From assembly GCA_016204035.1 (NCBI GenBank), contig JACQLN010000022.1:1-49631 (forward strand): a stretch of DNA of 49,631 nucleotides. Reading direction: 5' to 3'. A program made the position numbers and the translations under genes. Of the stretch, positions 23,312 through 31,262 are shown piece by piece. How positions within the stretch are numbered: position 1 is the first letter of the stretch; every line of letters starts with the position of its first letter. The notes below the pieces were generated by a model. That model saw nothing but the letters and a program-made list of their open reading frames with translations, had not been told where the DNA came from and ran no database searches. Source of the stretch: Parcubacteria group bacterium (GTDB taxonomy: Bacteria > Patescibacteriota > Minisyncoccia > JACQLN01).

Positions 23312-23518
23312 ATTAAATAAAACTATCCGAGAAATATCATTCCTCTTTCGTTAAAGAGAAAATACCGGCCTCGTCGAAAGGGGTCGGGGAAACTGTAGTT
23401 TCCCCGCGGAGGAAAATAGCGAGCGAAGCGAGCGCTAGAAACCGTGGGTTTCTAGGGAGCGCCAGCGACGCTGGCGCGACGGGACGATATTTTCTGTATA
23501 AGACTAGATGATCCATAT
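23283..23518 (-). repeat. dnaX 5'-end duplication enclosing a hairpin cluster
   Basis: A 31-bp sequence covering the dnaX start codon and first ten codons occurs identically at 23283-23313 and 23488-23518. Between them lie AGAAATATCATTCCT (23331-23345, matching the E2 stem), AGAAAATACCGGCCT (inverse of 23276-23290), and hairpins at 23386-23405 (GGGGAAACT/AGTTTCCCC), about 23418-23436, about 23436-23454 (TAGAAAC/GTTTCTA) and 23459-23477 (GCGCCAGC/GCTGGCGC). Confidence 0.8.
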
Positions 23519-23552
23519 GAGTAAAATATAGCATGGTATAATTTATGTATCT

Positions 23553-24722
23553 ATGGACAGTAAAAAAGGACTGATCACTTACGCCGGGTTATTTTTTGTT
23601 TTGATCACGGCCGGTTTTTGGTTTCTAAACATCCAAAACAGCTTTAGTGTTGTTTCCAGCACCGCCCAGAACGTTATAGAAAAAATAAACCAACCGTCTT
23701 ACGCCCAAAAATTAGCCAACCCGCCGCATCCCATCAAAGGCATATATATTTCGGCTTGGACGGCTAATAATCCCCAAAAAATAAAAGATTTAATCCAGTT
23801 GGTCAAAGAAACAGAACTCAACGGCGTGGTGGTGGATGTAAAAGACGCCACCGGATTTTTTACTTACAAAGTTGACCTCTCCCTCGCCGAAAAAACCGGC
23901 GCCAACAGCCACATCAAAATCCGCGATATAGATAAGTTTATAGATCAATTCCATAAAGAAAATATATATGTTATCGGCCGAGTGCAAATTTTTCAAGATC
24001 CGGTTTTAGCCCAAGCCAGGCCGGATATTGCCATTAAAGATTCTAAAACCGGCCAGCTCTGGAAAGATAATAAGAGTTTGGAGTGGATTGATCCGGCCAG
24101 CCGCATTGCCTGGCAGTACGCCGCCGATATTGCCAAAGACATGGCCGGGCACGGTTTTGACGAAGTTAATTTTGATTACGTGCGCTTTCCGGCCGACGGC
24201 GTCATAGAACGTTTAGATTTTCCTTTTTGGGATGCCATCCGCCCTAAATATGAACTCATTAGCACTTTTTTCGCCTACTTAAACCAAGATCTTAAAAACA
24301 CGCCTATAGCCACCTCGGCCGATATTTTTGGCCTGGCGGCCTGGCGGGCTATGGATTTTACGTTTGATCTTAATATCGGCCAGCGGTTGATAGACGCTCT
24401 GCCTTATTTTGATTACGTTTCACCGATGGTTTACCCTTCGCATTATCCCAATAATTTTAACGGCATTAAAAAACCGGCCGCCAAGCCCTACGAAATAGTT
24501 TACGGTTCGTTAAGAACCTGGCAGGATCTTAAAGCCACCACTTCTTATAAAGCCGTTTTGCGGCCATGGCTTCAAGATTTTGATTTAGGCGGCGTAAAAT
24601 ACGACTCCACCAAAGTCCGCGCCCAAATAAAAGCGGCCTACGACACCGGCATAGACAGCTGGCTTCTATGGAATTCATCTAACCGCTATACCCGCGCCGC
24701 CCTTTTGCCCGAACAGCCCTAA
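23553..24722 (+). CDS. Putative glycoside hydrolase (DUF4015 type), membrane-anchored
   Basis: 389 residues with an N-terminal hydrophobic anchor (about 7-25) and a TIM-barrel-like domain of the GH13-like DUF4015 group: KGIYISAWTANN, ELNGVVVDVKDATG, YVIGRVQIFQDP, then the conserved FDEVNFDYVRFPADG and a DYVSPMVYPSHYP segment. It should face outside the cell and may cut a polysaccharide, but substrate is not known. An extended -10 (TGGTATAAT at 23534-23542) ends 10 nt before the ATG: leaderless. Confidence 0.85.
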   Translation: MDSKKGLITYAGLFFVLITAGFWFLNIQNSFSVVSSTAQNVIEKINQPSYAQKLANPPHPIKGIYISAWTANNPQKIKDLIQLVKETELNGVVVDVKDATGFFTYKVDLSLAEKTGANSHIKIRDIDKFIDQFHKENIYVIGRVQIFQDPVLAQARPDIAIKDSKTGQLWKDNKSLEWIDPASRIAWQYAADIAKDMAGHGFDEVNFDYVRFPADGVIERLDFPFWDAIRPKYELISTFFAYLNQDLKNTPIATSADIFGLAAWRAMDFTFDLNIGQRLIDALPYFDYVSPMVYPSHYPNNFNGIKKPAAKPYEIVYGSLRTWQDLKATTSYKAVLRPWLQDFDLGGVKYDSTKVRAQIKAAYDTGIDSWLLWNSSNRYTRAALLPEQP

Positions 24723-24740
24723 ATATGCTAAGATTTTAAT

Positions 24741-25127
24741 ATGTTTATAGACCTTTACGGCTATCAAAATCTTATTCTTTTTATCGCCAGAGTCGTTTTA
24801 GGCATCACTTTTATCAAGCATGGCTGGCCTAAGATAAAACAACCATTGGGTATGAAAACATGGCTGGCCGAAATGAGGTTTCCGGTTCCGGCGGCGCTTT
24901 CGGTGATTGTAGCCCTGGTGGAATTTTTTGGCGGTTGGGCGGTGCTGACGGGCGTATATTTGCAGGAAGCCGCTGTGTTGATTGCGGCCGATATGGTGGT
25001 CGCGACTTTTGTAAAAAGATTTAATCTTAAGAAAAACTGGGTGGACGGTTTTGAATTGGATTTAGCTCTGCTGGCGCTGGCTTTGATGCTGGCACTTTAC
25101 GGCGCGGGGGATTGGGCACTGTTATAG
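24741..25127 (+). CDS. DoxX-family membrane protein
   Basis: 128 residues, four predicted helices; ARVVLGITFIKHGWPKI near the start and ALVEFFGGWAVLTGVY in the middle are typical of DoxX/DoxD-like proteins, whose functions vary (quinol oxidation, redox stress). It lies 18 nt after the glycosidase gene. Confidence 0.85.
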   Translation: MFIDLYGYQNLILFIARVVLGITFIKHGWPKIKQPLGMKTWLAEMRFPVPAALSVIVALVEFFGGWAVLTGVYLQEAAVLIAADMVVATFVKRFNLKKNWVDGFELDLALLALALMLALYGAGDWALL

Positions 25128-25140
25128 ATGGCATGTTATA

Positions 25141-25241
25141 AAAAGAATAGGTTCCGAACGACTTCAAGGAGGTTCCAGTTAAATTATAAAGAGGGAGGAT
25201 GCAGGTGCTCCTCCTTGCAGGAGTGAGGAACCCATTCTTTT
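25141..25241 (+). repeat. E1 hairpin element, copy c
   Basis: Outer stem AAAAGAATAGGTTCC (25141-25155) with GGAACCCATTCTTTT (25227-25241). The interior is the same as copy b with two or three changes. The element ends 6 nt before the start codon of the metal ABC ATPase. Confidence 0.8.
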
Positions 25242-25247
25242 GGCTAT

Positions 25248-25991
25248 ATGGAAAAATTGATCAGTATAAAAAATTTAGGGGTGGCTTTTAACCAAAAGCC
25301 CGTGCTAAAAAACATCACCTTTGATATTAATCAGGGTGATATTTTAGCTGTTATCGGGCCGAACGGTTCGGGTAAAACTTTATTGATTCGCAGCATTTTG
25401 GGTTTGAATGAAAACTATACCGGAGAGATTGTGTGGCATCACCGTCCCGAAACCAGCTACGTGCCGCAAAAAATGGCCTTTGAAAAGGGCTTTCCTTTAA
25501 CGGTAAAAGAGTTTTTCCTTTTTGAAATAGGCCGAAATCTGTCTTTTTGGAAACCCAGCTTAAAAATGGAGAACGAAATTAAAAAACGGCTGGACGAGGT
25601 TAAAATAGGCCATTTGATCGACCACCGGCTGGGCGATCTTTCCCAAGGCGAGGTTCAAAGAATGTTTATCGCCCGGAGCCTGCTGGAACAACCTAAACTT
25701 ATTTTCTTTGACGAACCGGCGGCCGGCATAGACATCTCCACCGAGGCCACGGTCTACCAATTGCTTTACGATATTCATCAAAAAAACGGCCTGACTATGG
25801 TTTTGGTTTCGCACGAACTTTCGGTGGTTTACCGTTTTGCCACCAAAGTGGTTTGTTTGAACAAAGATCTTATTTGCCAAGGCGTACCTCAAGAAGTCTT
25901 GACTCCGGAAGCCTTAAAAGAAATCTACGGCCACCACCACACTTCGGTTTACAAGCATGCCCATAATTTTGAACACGACCACACCTCCTAA
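25248..25991 (+). CDS. Zinc/manganese ABC transporter ATPase (ZnuC-like)
   Basis: 247 residues. Walker A GPNGSGKT, signature LSQGE, Walker B LIFFDEPAAGID and switch H in LVSHE. The ending is histidine-rich (GHHHTSVYKHAHNFEHDH), as in many zinc and manganese importers, and may sense or buffer the metal. It pairs with the permease that follows. No substrate-binding protein is encoded in the window. Confidence 0.88.
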   Translation: MEKLISIKNLGVAFNQKPVLKNITFDINQGDILAVIGPNGSGKTLLIRSILGLNENYTGEIVWHHRPETSYVPQKMAFEKGFPLTVKEFFLFEIGRNLSFWKPSLKMENEIKKRLDEVKIGHLIDHRLGDLSQGEVQRMFIARSLLEQPKLIFFDEPAAGIDISTEATVYQLLYDIHQKNGLTMVLVSHELSVVYRFATKVVCLNKDLICQGVPQEVLTPEALKEIYGHHHTSVYKHAHNFEHDHTS

Positions 25992-26022
25992 TTTCCAATT
26001 TCTAATTACTAATTTCTAAATA

Positions 26023-26817
26023 ATGAATCTGACTGACTTATTGAATAACTTGTACCCGATCTTAATCAGTTTATCTTTAGGCTTGTCATTGCCTCTGATT
26101 GGCGTTTTTGCGATTCTGCGCCGCGAGGCCCTGTTATCAGACGCTTTGGCTCACGTGATTCTTTTAGGCATTGCTCTCGCCATAACTTTTAAGATAAATG
26201 TAATGGTTGGCATCTTGGTTTTTGCCGGCTTGGCCGGGTTAGCTATCTATGCCGTAAAAAACCGGGGTAATTTGGGCTTAGACGCTATTGTGGGTGTATT
26301 TTTTACCACTTCGCTGGCTTTGGGCTCTTTATTAATAGAGGGCGAGGAACTTTTAGAGGCCTTTTTAGGCGATCTGGAAAAAATAACGCGGGGCGATGTT
26401 ATTCTTTCCGTTATTTTAGCCGCGGTTATAGTCGCGACTTTAATAGCTAAATTTAGAGAGTTTGCTTTTATATCTTTCGCGCCGGATCTGGCCAAGGTGG
26501 ACAAGCTTAACGTAAAAAAATACGAACTGTTTTTTGTATTATTGCTGTCGCTGGGCGTGGCTATGGGCATACAGCTGGTGGGCACTCTCTTAATTAGCGC
26601 CCTCGTGATAATTCCGGCGGCCACGGCCAAGATCTTCAGTTTTCAAATACGCGCCATGGCCGCGTGGAGTATGGTTTTTGGCCTAACCACAGTGTTGGCC
26701 GGTTTGGCGGTGGTTAATTTTCTCGGCTCGCCCCCCGGCCCCACCATTATTCTCGTCAGCTCCGCTATTTTCTTTTTGATATTTCTCCTACATTCCATCT
26801 TCAAAACCCATTCCTAG
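26023..26817 (+). CDS. Metal ABC transporter permease (ZnuB/MntB family)
   Basis: 264 residues, seven to nine transmembrane helices of the ABC-3 family: GVFAILRREALLSDALAHVILLGIAL near residue 28 (typical coupling region), GLDAIVGVFFTTSLALG and VQLVGTLLISALVIIPAATA-like segment near 190. It forms the channel for the ATPase encoded 31 nt upstream. Two hairpins (26817-26837 and 26851-26871) separate it from convergent fmt. Confidence 0.88.
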   Translation: MNLTDLLNNLYPILISLSLGLSLPLIGVFAILRREALLSDALAHVILLGIALAITFKINVMVGILVFAGLAGLAIYAVKNRGNLGLDAIVGVFFTTSLALGSLLIEGEELLEAFLGDLEKITRGDVILSVILAAVIVATLIAKFREFAFISFAPDLAKVDKLNVKKYELFFVLLLSLGVAMGIQLVGTLLISALVIIPAATAKIFSFQIRAMAAWSMVFGLTTVLAGLAVVNFLGSPPGPTIILVSSAIFFLIFLLHSIFKTHS

Positions 26818-26850
26818 ATAATCAGTGATATTATCTAGTTATCCACTTTT

Positions 26851-26871
26851 GGCCTAAACTAAGCTTAGGCC
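26851..26871. terminator. Hairpin between znuB-like and fmt
   Basis: GGCCTAA-actaagc-TTAGGCC in the convergent gap; AGATAAT/ATTATCT at 26817-26837 adds a second stem. There is no long T tract on either side. Confidence 0.45.
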
Positions 26872-26878
26872 ATCAAAG

Positions 26879-27826
26879 CTAACGCAAAATCCTGCCAATT
26901 AAATAGACATAACCATTCAGAAATTCTTGGGCGGTTAAAATTTTAGAACTCTCCGGCTGGAGTTTGTTGATTTTAACCGCCCCCTCGCGGCAGGCGATAT
27001 AGAGATTTTTGGATGCATCTATAAAAACCTCTCCCGCTTTATGTTCAACCCTCAGGGTTGAACATTTTTGAATTTCAATCAGTTTAAGACGAACACTCCG
27101 ACCCGTTCTATCCTTAAAAAAAGTAAAAATACCCGGCCATCTGATGTAGGCCCGCCAGAGGTTGTAAACTTCTTCGCCCGACATTTTTTGCCAATTTATT
27201 CGGCCGTTTTCTTTTTTAATCAGTTTGGTGAAAGTGGCTTGAGAATCGTCTTGAGGTTGGGGTTGGAGTTCGCCCGAGACATATCTAGGCAAATCCCGAA
27301 TAATTATTTTAGCGCCTAGTTCGGCCAGTTTCGATTCCAGCGTCAGGTAGGTATCCTCACCCTCGATCATAATAGTCTCCTGAAATATCACCGGCCCGTG
27401 ATCCACTTTTTCATCTATAAGCATTAATGAAACTCCGGTTTCGGTTAAACCCTGGGCCAAAGCCGTCTGAATAGGCGAAGCGCCGCGCAACTTAGGTAAG
27501 AGTGAGGGATGAACATTAATGGTTTTGAATTTAGGGATATTGATAATCTCCGCGGGCAGTATCTGGCCGTAAGCCGCTATAATCATAACGTCCGGCACCA
27601 AACCAACAATTTGAGCGGCAACGTCTTTGATTGATTCCGGTGTAACCAAACTCAAATTCAATTCTTGGGCGGCCAGGGCTACAGGAGAGGGGATAAGTAA
27701 TTTTTTTTTGCCGGACGGCCGAGGCGGTTCCGCAACAACTAAAACAATCTCCCAATTGGTTTTAGACGTAATCGCTTTTAATATCGGCGCGGCGAAATCG
27801 GATGTACCAGTAAAAACAATTTTCAT
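26879..27826 (-). CDS. fmt: Methionyl-tRNA formyltransferase
   Basis: 315 residues; formylates initiator Met-tRNA. MKIVFTGTSDFAAPILKAI start, the folate-binding AYGQILPAEII and INVHPSLLPKLRGASPIQ with catalytic Asn/His, then the C-terminal OB-like tRNA-binding domain. A 25-bp perfect palindrome (27041-27065) is translated in frame as about eight residues (KCSTLRVEH) in the C-terminal domain. The ATG overlaps the def stop by 4 nt. Confidence 0.95.
   Translation of the reverse strand: MKIVFTGTSDFAAPILKAITSKTNWEIVLVVAEPPRPSGKKKLLIPSPVALAAQELNLSLVTPESIKDVAAQIVGLVPDVMIIAAYGQILPAEIINIPKFKTINVHPSLLPKLRGASPIQTALAQGLTETGVSLMLIDEKVDHGPVIFQETIMIEGEDTYLTLESKLAELGAKIIIRDLPRYVSGELQPQPQDDSQATFTKLIKKENGRINWQKMSGEEVYNLWRAYIRWPGIFTFFKDRTGRSVRLKLIEIQKCSTLRVEHKAGEVFIDASKNLYIACREGAVKINKLQPESSKILTAQEFLNGYVYLIGRILR
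27041..27065 (-). repeat. In-frame palindrome in fmt
   Basis: ATGTTCAACCCT-C-AGGGTTGAACAT, perfect 12-1-12. The palindrome in murG (47198-47224) has the same layout, TGTTCAAC.CTCAG.GTTGAACA. Confidence 0.85.
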
Positions 27827-28272
27827 TTCAGATGATCAACAAATAAAACTCCGTTTAAGTGGTCAACTTCGTGCAACATCAAACGGGCCAAGATGCCTTT
27901 AGCCCGGATTTTGAATTTTTTACCGTGTGCGTCTATGGCTTTTACTGTGGCTTTATCGGCCCGGGCCAGTTCGTGCCACTTTTCGGGCAAACTCAAACAA
28001 CCTTCTTCTTCCACCGCGTCTTTTTTGGAAGTTTGGGTTATGGCCGGGTTTATAAAAATAGTATGGCCGTCTTTGGCTAATTCTTCGCTGACTATAAACA
28101 GGCGGATGTTGCGGCCCACTTGCGGCGCGGCCAAGCCCACGCCGTTTTTGGCCTGGGCCAAAGTTTCTTTCATTTCTGTTATCAACGCCAAAACTGCGGG
28201 TGTGATTTTTTCAACCTCTTCCGATTTATTCCTTAGAATTTTGTTTTTCTCTCCGGTTATTATATTCAACAT
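27823..28272 (-). CDS. def: Peptide deformylase
   Basis: 149 residues with all three deformylase motifs: GVGLAAPQVG, EEGCLSLPE (metal-ligand Cys) and HEVDHLNGVLF (metal-ligand histidines and catalytic Glu). It removes the formyl group added by Fmt products; def and fmt are translationally coupled. Shorter than E. coli Def (169 aa) at the C-terminus. Confidence 0.95.
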   Translation of the reverse strand: MLNIITGEKNKILRNKSEEVEKITPAVLALITEMKETLAQAKNGVGLAAPQVGRNIRLFIVSEELAKDGHTIFINPAITQTSKKDAVEEEGCLSLPEKWHELARADKATVKAIDAHGKKFKIRAKGILARLMLHEVDHLNGVLFVDHLK

Positions 28273-28525
28273 TTGTTTTTTTGGTTAAACCCTTTATAGC
28301 GGCAAAAAAATATCTGCCGCGCGCCTCCATAGGTAAATCTTTTTTTTCTAAAACCCTTTTGGCCAGGGCTCGCAGGTCGGATTCATAATACAGCCGGGCG
28401 ATGCCCAAATAAGCGGCGAACTTTTTGGGTTCGGCCATCAAAACCGATATGTCTTCGGCCAGTAAATGCTCCTTGGAATGCAGGCGCTTGTTGGGCCGGC
28501 GATTTATTATTTCACCCAGCTTCAT
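28226..28525 (-). CDS. Conserved small hypothetical protein
   Basis: 99 residues, charged and helical, no signal or membrane segment (KLGEIINRRPNKRLHSKEHL, then AYLGIARLYYESDLRALAKRVLEKK). It overlaps the start of def by 47 nt on the same strand, so it leads the def-fmt operon. I do not recognise the family; a DNA- or RNA-related role would be guesswork. Confidence 0.65.
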   Translation of the reverse strand: MKLGEIINRRPNKRLHSKEHLLAEDISVLMAEPKKFAAYLGIARLYYESDLRALAKRVLEKKDLPMEARGRYFFAAIKGLTKKTNVEYNNRREKQNSKE

Positions 28526-28568
28526 GATAATATTATCTCATTAAAACCTATAATAACAGGTATAACCC

Positions 28569-29189
28569 ATGTTTTTGATTTACGCCATATCCGAAAGGAT
28601 CGTCTGGCTGTTTGTTTTTATAGTAACGCGTTTTTTGGGCTCTTTTAAGGTGGTCGGCCGCGAAAACTTAAAAAACCTGCCCCGGCCTTTAATGATCGTC
28701 GCCAACCACCGCACCTATTTTGACCCGGTGATCATAGGCACTATTTTTCCGTTTTTTTCCAAATACATTCCCATTGCCTTTATGGTAGACGATAGATACT
28801 ACCATAATCCGTTCCTTAAAATCTTTTTTAAGCTGACCTACACCTTTCCGGCTTATTACGGCCAGGGCTTGGATGTTTCATTGCGCGAACCGCGCCGTGT
28901 TCTAAAAAAAGGCCGGGTATTTTTGATTTTTCCTTCAGGGGAAAGGCGCGTAGCCGGGCCGGAACCGCGCCCCAAAAGGGGCGCGGCGGCGTTAGCCCTG
29001 GAAATGCCCGACCTAAAAATCCTGCCAATCTATTTTAAGTCCCACGACAATTACGGGCTTAAAACTGTTATTGTTGTAGGCAAAGCGTTTAAGCTTTCCG
29101 AGATTACATTCAGCCAGGAAGTAGGCGAAGTGGCTTTGGCTCTGGCGGATGAGATTTTTAAGTTGGCACAAACGATTCAGGCCCCCTAA
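28569..29189 (+). CDS. 1-acyl-glycerol-3-phosphate acyltransferase (PlsC family)
   Basis: 206 residues. Acyltransferase motif I NHRTYFD (HX4D) near residue 48, motif II around YYHNPFLKIFFK, motif III FPSGERR. An N-terminal hydrophobic helix attaches it to the membrane. It would transfer an acyl chain to lysophosphatidate in phospholipid synthesis. TATAAT ends 14 nt before the ATG, and no SD is present. Confidence 0.88.
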   Translation: MFLIYAISERIVWLFVFIVTRFLGSFKVVGRENLKNLPRPLMIVANHRTYFDPVIIGTIFPFFSKYIPIAFMVDDRYYHNPFLKIFFKLTYTFPAYYGQGLDVSLREPRRVLKKGRVFLIFPSGERRVAGPEPRPKRGAAALALEMPDLKILPIYFKSHDNYGLKTVIVVGKAFKLSEITFSQEVGEVALALADEIFKLAQTIQAP

Positions 29190-29194
29190 AAACA

Positions 29195-29725
29195 ATGATA
29201 ATTTTACTGGTCGCGTTGCTGGAGATAATTTTACTTATTTTAGCGGCCGTTCTTTTTGCTTTTTTCATGGTGCCGCTGTTTTTTTACGGCGCGCCTTTCT
29301 TGCCTTCGTACCGCCGCCAAAAGAGGCAAATTTTAGAACCGCTTTTTGAACTGGCCCGGCCAGCGCCGGGGAGGAAATTTGTAGACCTGGGCTCGGGCGA
29401 TGGGCGAGTGGTTATGGAGTTTGCCCGAGCCGGTTTTGACAGCTGGGGTGTGGAGTTTAATCCCGCTTTGGCTTGGTGGAGCCGGCTGGCCATTAAAAGG
29501 TTCGGGCTTAAAAACGCCCATATCATCAAAAAAAGTTTTTGGAAAATTGATCTGGGCAGTTTTGACATTATTTATATTTACCAATTGACTTCAATAAACG
29601 CCCTCTTGGCCGACAAATTCAAAAAAGAATTAAAAACCGGCGCCCTAATAATCAGCGCCGGCTTCTTTCTGCCTAACTTTGAGCTGGTCAAAAAAGAGGG
29701 AATCTTTTGGGTGTATAGAAATTAA
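29195..29725 (+). CDS. Membrane-anchored class I SAM-dependent methyltransferase
   Basis: 176 residues. An N-terminal helix (about 1-30) anchors it; motif I VDLGSGDGRVVMEFA (about 62-76) binds SAM, with acidic GVEFNP as motif II. Substrate unknown; proximity to plsC suggests a lipid or membrane target. The last ten codons, KKEGIFWVYRN, have a near copy at 30449-30484, on the far side of the ClpP-like gene. Confidence 0.85.
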   Translation: MIILLVALLEIILLILAAVLFAFFMVPLFFYGAPFLPSYRRQKRQILEPLFELARPAPGRKFVDLGSGDGRVVMEFARAGFDSWGVEFNPALAWWSRLAIKRFGLKNAHIIKKSFWKIDLGSFDIIYIYQLTSINALLADKFKKELKTGALIISAGFFLPNFELVKKEGIFWVYRN

Positions 29726-29727
29726 AG

Positions 29728-29754
29728 ATCGGGCGATGGTTGCCATCGCCCGAT
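29728..29754. terminator. Perfect 12-3-12 hairpin
   Basis: ATCGGGCGATGG-ttg-CCATCGCCCGAT, 3 nt after the methyltransferase stop and facing the convergent ClpP-like gene. No T tract. Confidence 0.6.
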
Positions 29755-29763
29755 TCTGGGAAC

Positions 29764-30342
29764 TTAAAAAAGATCGTATCGCTCAACAATCTCGTCAATC
29801 AAACCCAGCACCAGGGCCTCGTCAGGCGTGAATTTTGATCTATACTTTTCACCGTTTTGCATGAGTTCGCGCAATTGTTCTCTTGTCATCTTGGTACGCG
29901 CTAACAAAATATCCTCAGTAGTCTTTTGGAATACTTGCGCTTCCTTTATTTTCACTCTCAATACTTCTACCACTTCCGACTCACTTTGATTCAACTTGAA
30001 ACTAAAATCATTATGGGAAACAAAGTGCAGAAAAAACCTACTGTTAGGCGTGGACAATCTCCGGCAACAGGATTGAAGCACAGACACAGCAGAGGAACCG
30101 CACCCACCTATCACAACACCAATCACTGGAGCTTTGGAATTTTTTATCATATCAAACAAATACAATGCCGGTTCAATCTGGCCCCCGCCGCTGTCTATCA
30201 CCAGTTTTATTTCTTCACTTGATGTTAAGTTTAGTTCGACAATTCCGGAACAGATTCTATCAACCGTTTCTTTGTTTATATTATCTCCCAAACCAATAAT
30301 ACGCCTTTCCAATAGTTTTTTTGATCTTTCTTCGCGTTCCAT
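29764..30342 (-). CDS. ClpP-like serine protease
   Basis: 192 residues of the ClpP/crotonase superfamily: IDSGGGQIEPALYLFDMI, the nucleophile-elbow region GGCGSSAVSVLQSC (Ser near residue 99), FFLHFVSH with His, and SKFTPDEALVLGLID carrying the Asp region. Sequence around the Ser (GCGSSAV rather than GMAASMG) is divergent, so it may be a ClpP paralogue with a different partner. Strong SD GGAGGTG and its own promoter. It lies wholly between the two copies of the methyltransferase 3' end. Confidence 0.82.
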   Translation of the reverse strand: MEREERSKKLLERRIIGLGDNINKETVDRICSGIVELNLTSSEEIKLVIDSGGGQIEPALYLFDMIKNSKAPVIGVVIGGCGSSAVSVLQSCCRRLSTPNSRFFLHFVSHNDFSFKLNQSESEVVEVLRVKIKEAQVFQKTTEDILLARTKMTREQLRELMQNGEKYRSKFTPDEALVLGLIDEIVERYDLF

Positions 30343-30361
30343 CTAAACACCTCCTTTTTCG

Positions 30362-30389
30362 ATTATAAGTTGTTTTTAAGGTGCTTGAA
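30362..30389 (-). promoter_or_regulatory. Promoter of the ClpP-like gene
   Basis: Minus strand TTCAAG, 16 bp, TATAAT; a second possible -35/-10 (TTGACT...TAACTA) lies further out. Confidence 0.55.
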
Positions 30390-30448
30390 TATATAGTTAC
30401 ATATTTTAATGTATTTAGTCAAGGAAAATATGAATAAAAAAATTCACT

Positions 30449-30484
30449 AAAAAAGAGGGGATATTTTGGGTGTACAAAACCTAA
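30449..30484 (+). pseudogene. Displaced 3' end of the methyltransferase gene
   Basis: Encodes KKEGIFWVYKT and a stop, against KKEGIFWVYRN and a stop at 29690-29725. Three of the shared codons differ synonymously. Confidence 0.75.
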
Positions 30485-30514
30485 CCATGTACACAGCAAT
30501 TCCTGATCTGGAAT

Positions 30515-31069
30515 TTATGACGAAATATCTAAAATATTCAAAGCTTTTCTATATTGCTCCGGTTTCACTCCATTACACCAATCTTCTGATTTTTCTTCTT
30601 TTAATTTTTGGTATTCTTCAAAACGAAGCCATTGTGCCTCACTAACCTCACCGTCCGAAAAATTAAGTTCTGATAAATCTCCATTAAAAAGAACAGCATA
30701 GCTTTCATAAACGTGCATATTATCATCACGGCGGCCTTTCTCTACAAGCTTAAAATCGTCTTTACTAATTTTAAGGCCAATTTCCTCATTGAGCTCTCGT
30801 TTGACGGTTTCGGAAAAAGTAGAATTTGCTCTGACGTGGCCGCCGACATATGTTTGCCACTTATTTGGATTGCCGGAAACATGAGAAGCGCGGCGTGTGC
30901 ATAGTATTTCACTTTTACTATTAAACACCCAAATATTCGTTATGGCATGCCAAATACGGTAAGGTTTCTGATGCACCACACCACGAGACTGCGGTGCAAT
31001 TACGTTGTCCTGTTCATCAAAACACAAAAGCATCTCATTGTTGTCGCTGTATGTTATTTCTTTTGACAT
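30515..31069 (-). CDS. Nudix hydrolase, isopentenyl-diphosphate-isomerase-like
   Basis: 184 residues. Box GGHVRANSTFSETVKRELNEEIG: the first Glu position of the consensus (G-x5-E) is Ser, while REL.EE is intact, so metal binding is likely kept. The N-terminus (VIAPQSRGVVHQKPYRIWHAI) resembles the IDI/Nudix subgroup also seen in the Nudix-HEPN protein. Substrate unknown. Confidence 0.85.
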   Translation of the reverse strand: MSKEITYSDNNEMLLCFDEQDNVIAPQSRGVVHQKPYRIWHAITNIWVFNSKSEILCTRRASHVSGNPNKWQTYVGGHVRANSTFSETVKRELNEEIGLKISKDDFKLVEKGRRDDNMHVYESYAVLFNGDLSELNFSDGEVSEAQWLRFEEYQKLKEEKSEDWCNGVKPEQYRKALNILDISS

Positions 31070-31223
31070 ATTACTGTCATAATAACAATTTTTCCGTATA
31101 TAAAAAACGGGTGATGGTTTTTTGGTGGCTGTATAAACAATATAACCCTAACAATCCCGCTATCGCAGAATTATTAGAGTTATAAAAATTAGAAGTTAGA
31201 AATGAGCAAGTTCAAGTTTTAGT

Positions 31224-31252
31224 TTGTCAACAAACAATATTTTAGGTATAAT
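31224..31252 (+). promoter_or_regulatory. Promoter of the acyl-reductase/kinase operon
   Basis: TTGTCA, 17 bp, TATAAT, ending 10 nt before ATG 31263; the transcript would have almost no leader. Confidence 0.75.
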
Positions 31253-31262
31253 TTATAAAAAT

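Noticed and set aside
23337..23534. 65-codon frame starting with the DnaX N-terminus
   Set aside because: Only the first residues after its start match DnaX; the rest is translated hairpin cluster. It is a displaced gene start.
31224..31262. Earlier TTG start for the acyl-reductase-like gene
   Set aside because: The bases are the -35 and -10 boxes of a good promoter; the family N-terminus begins at ATG 31263.
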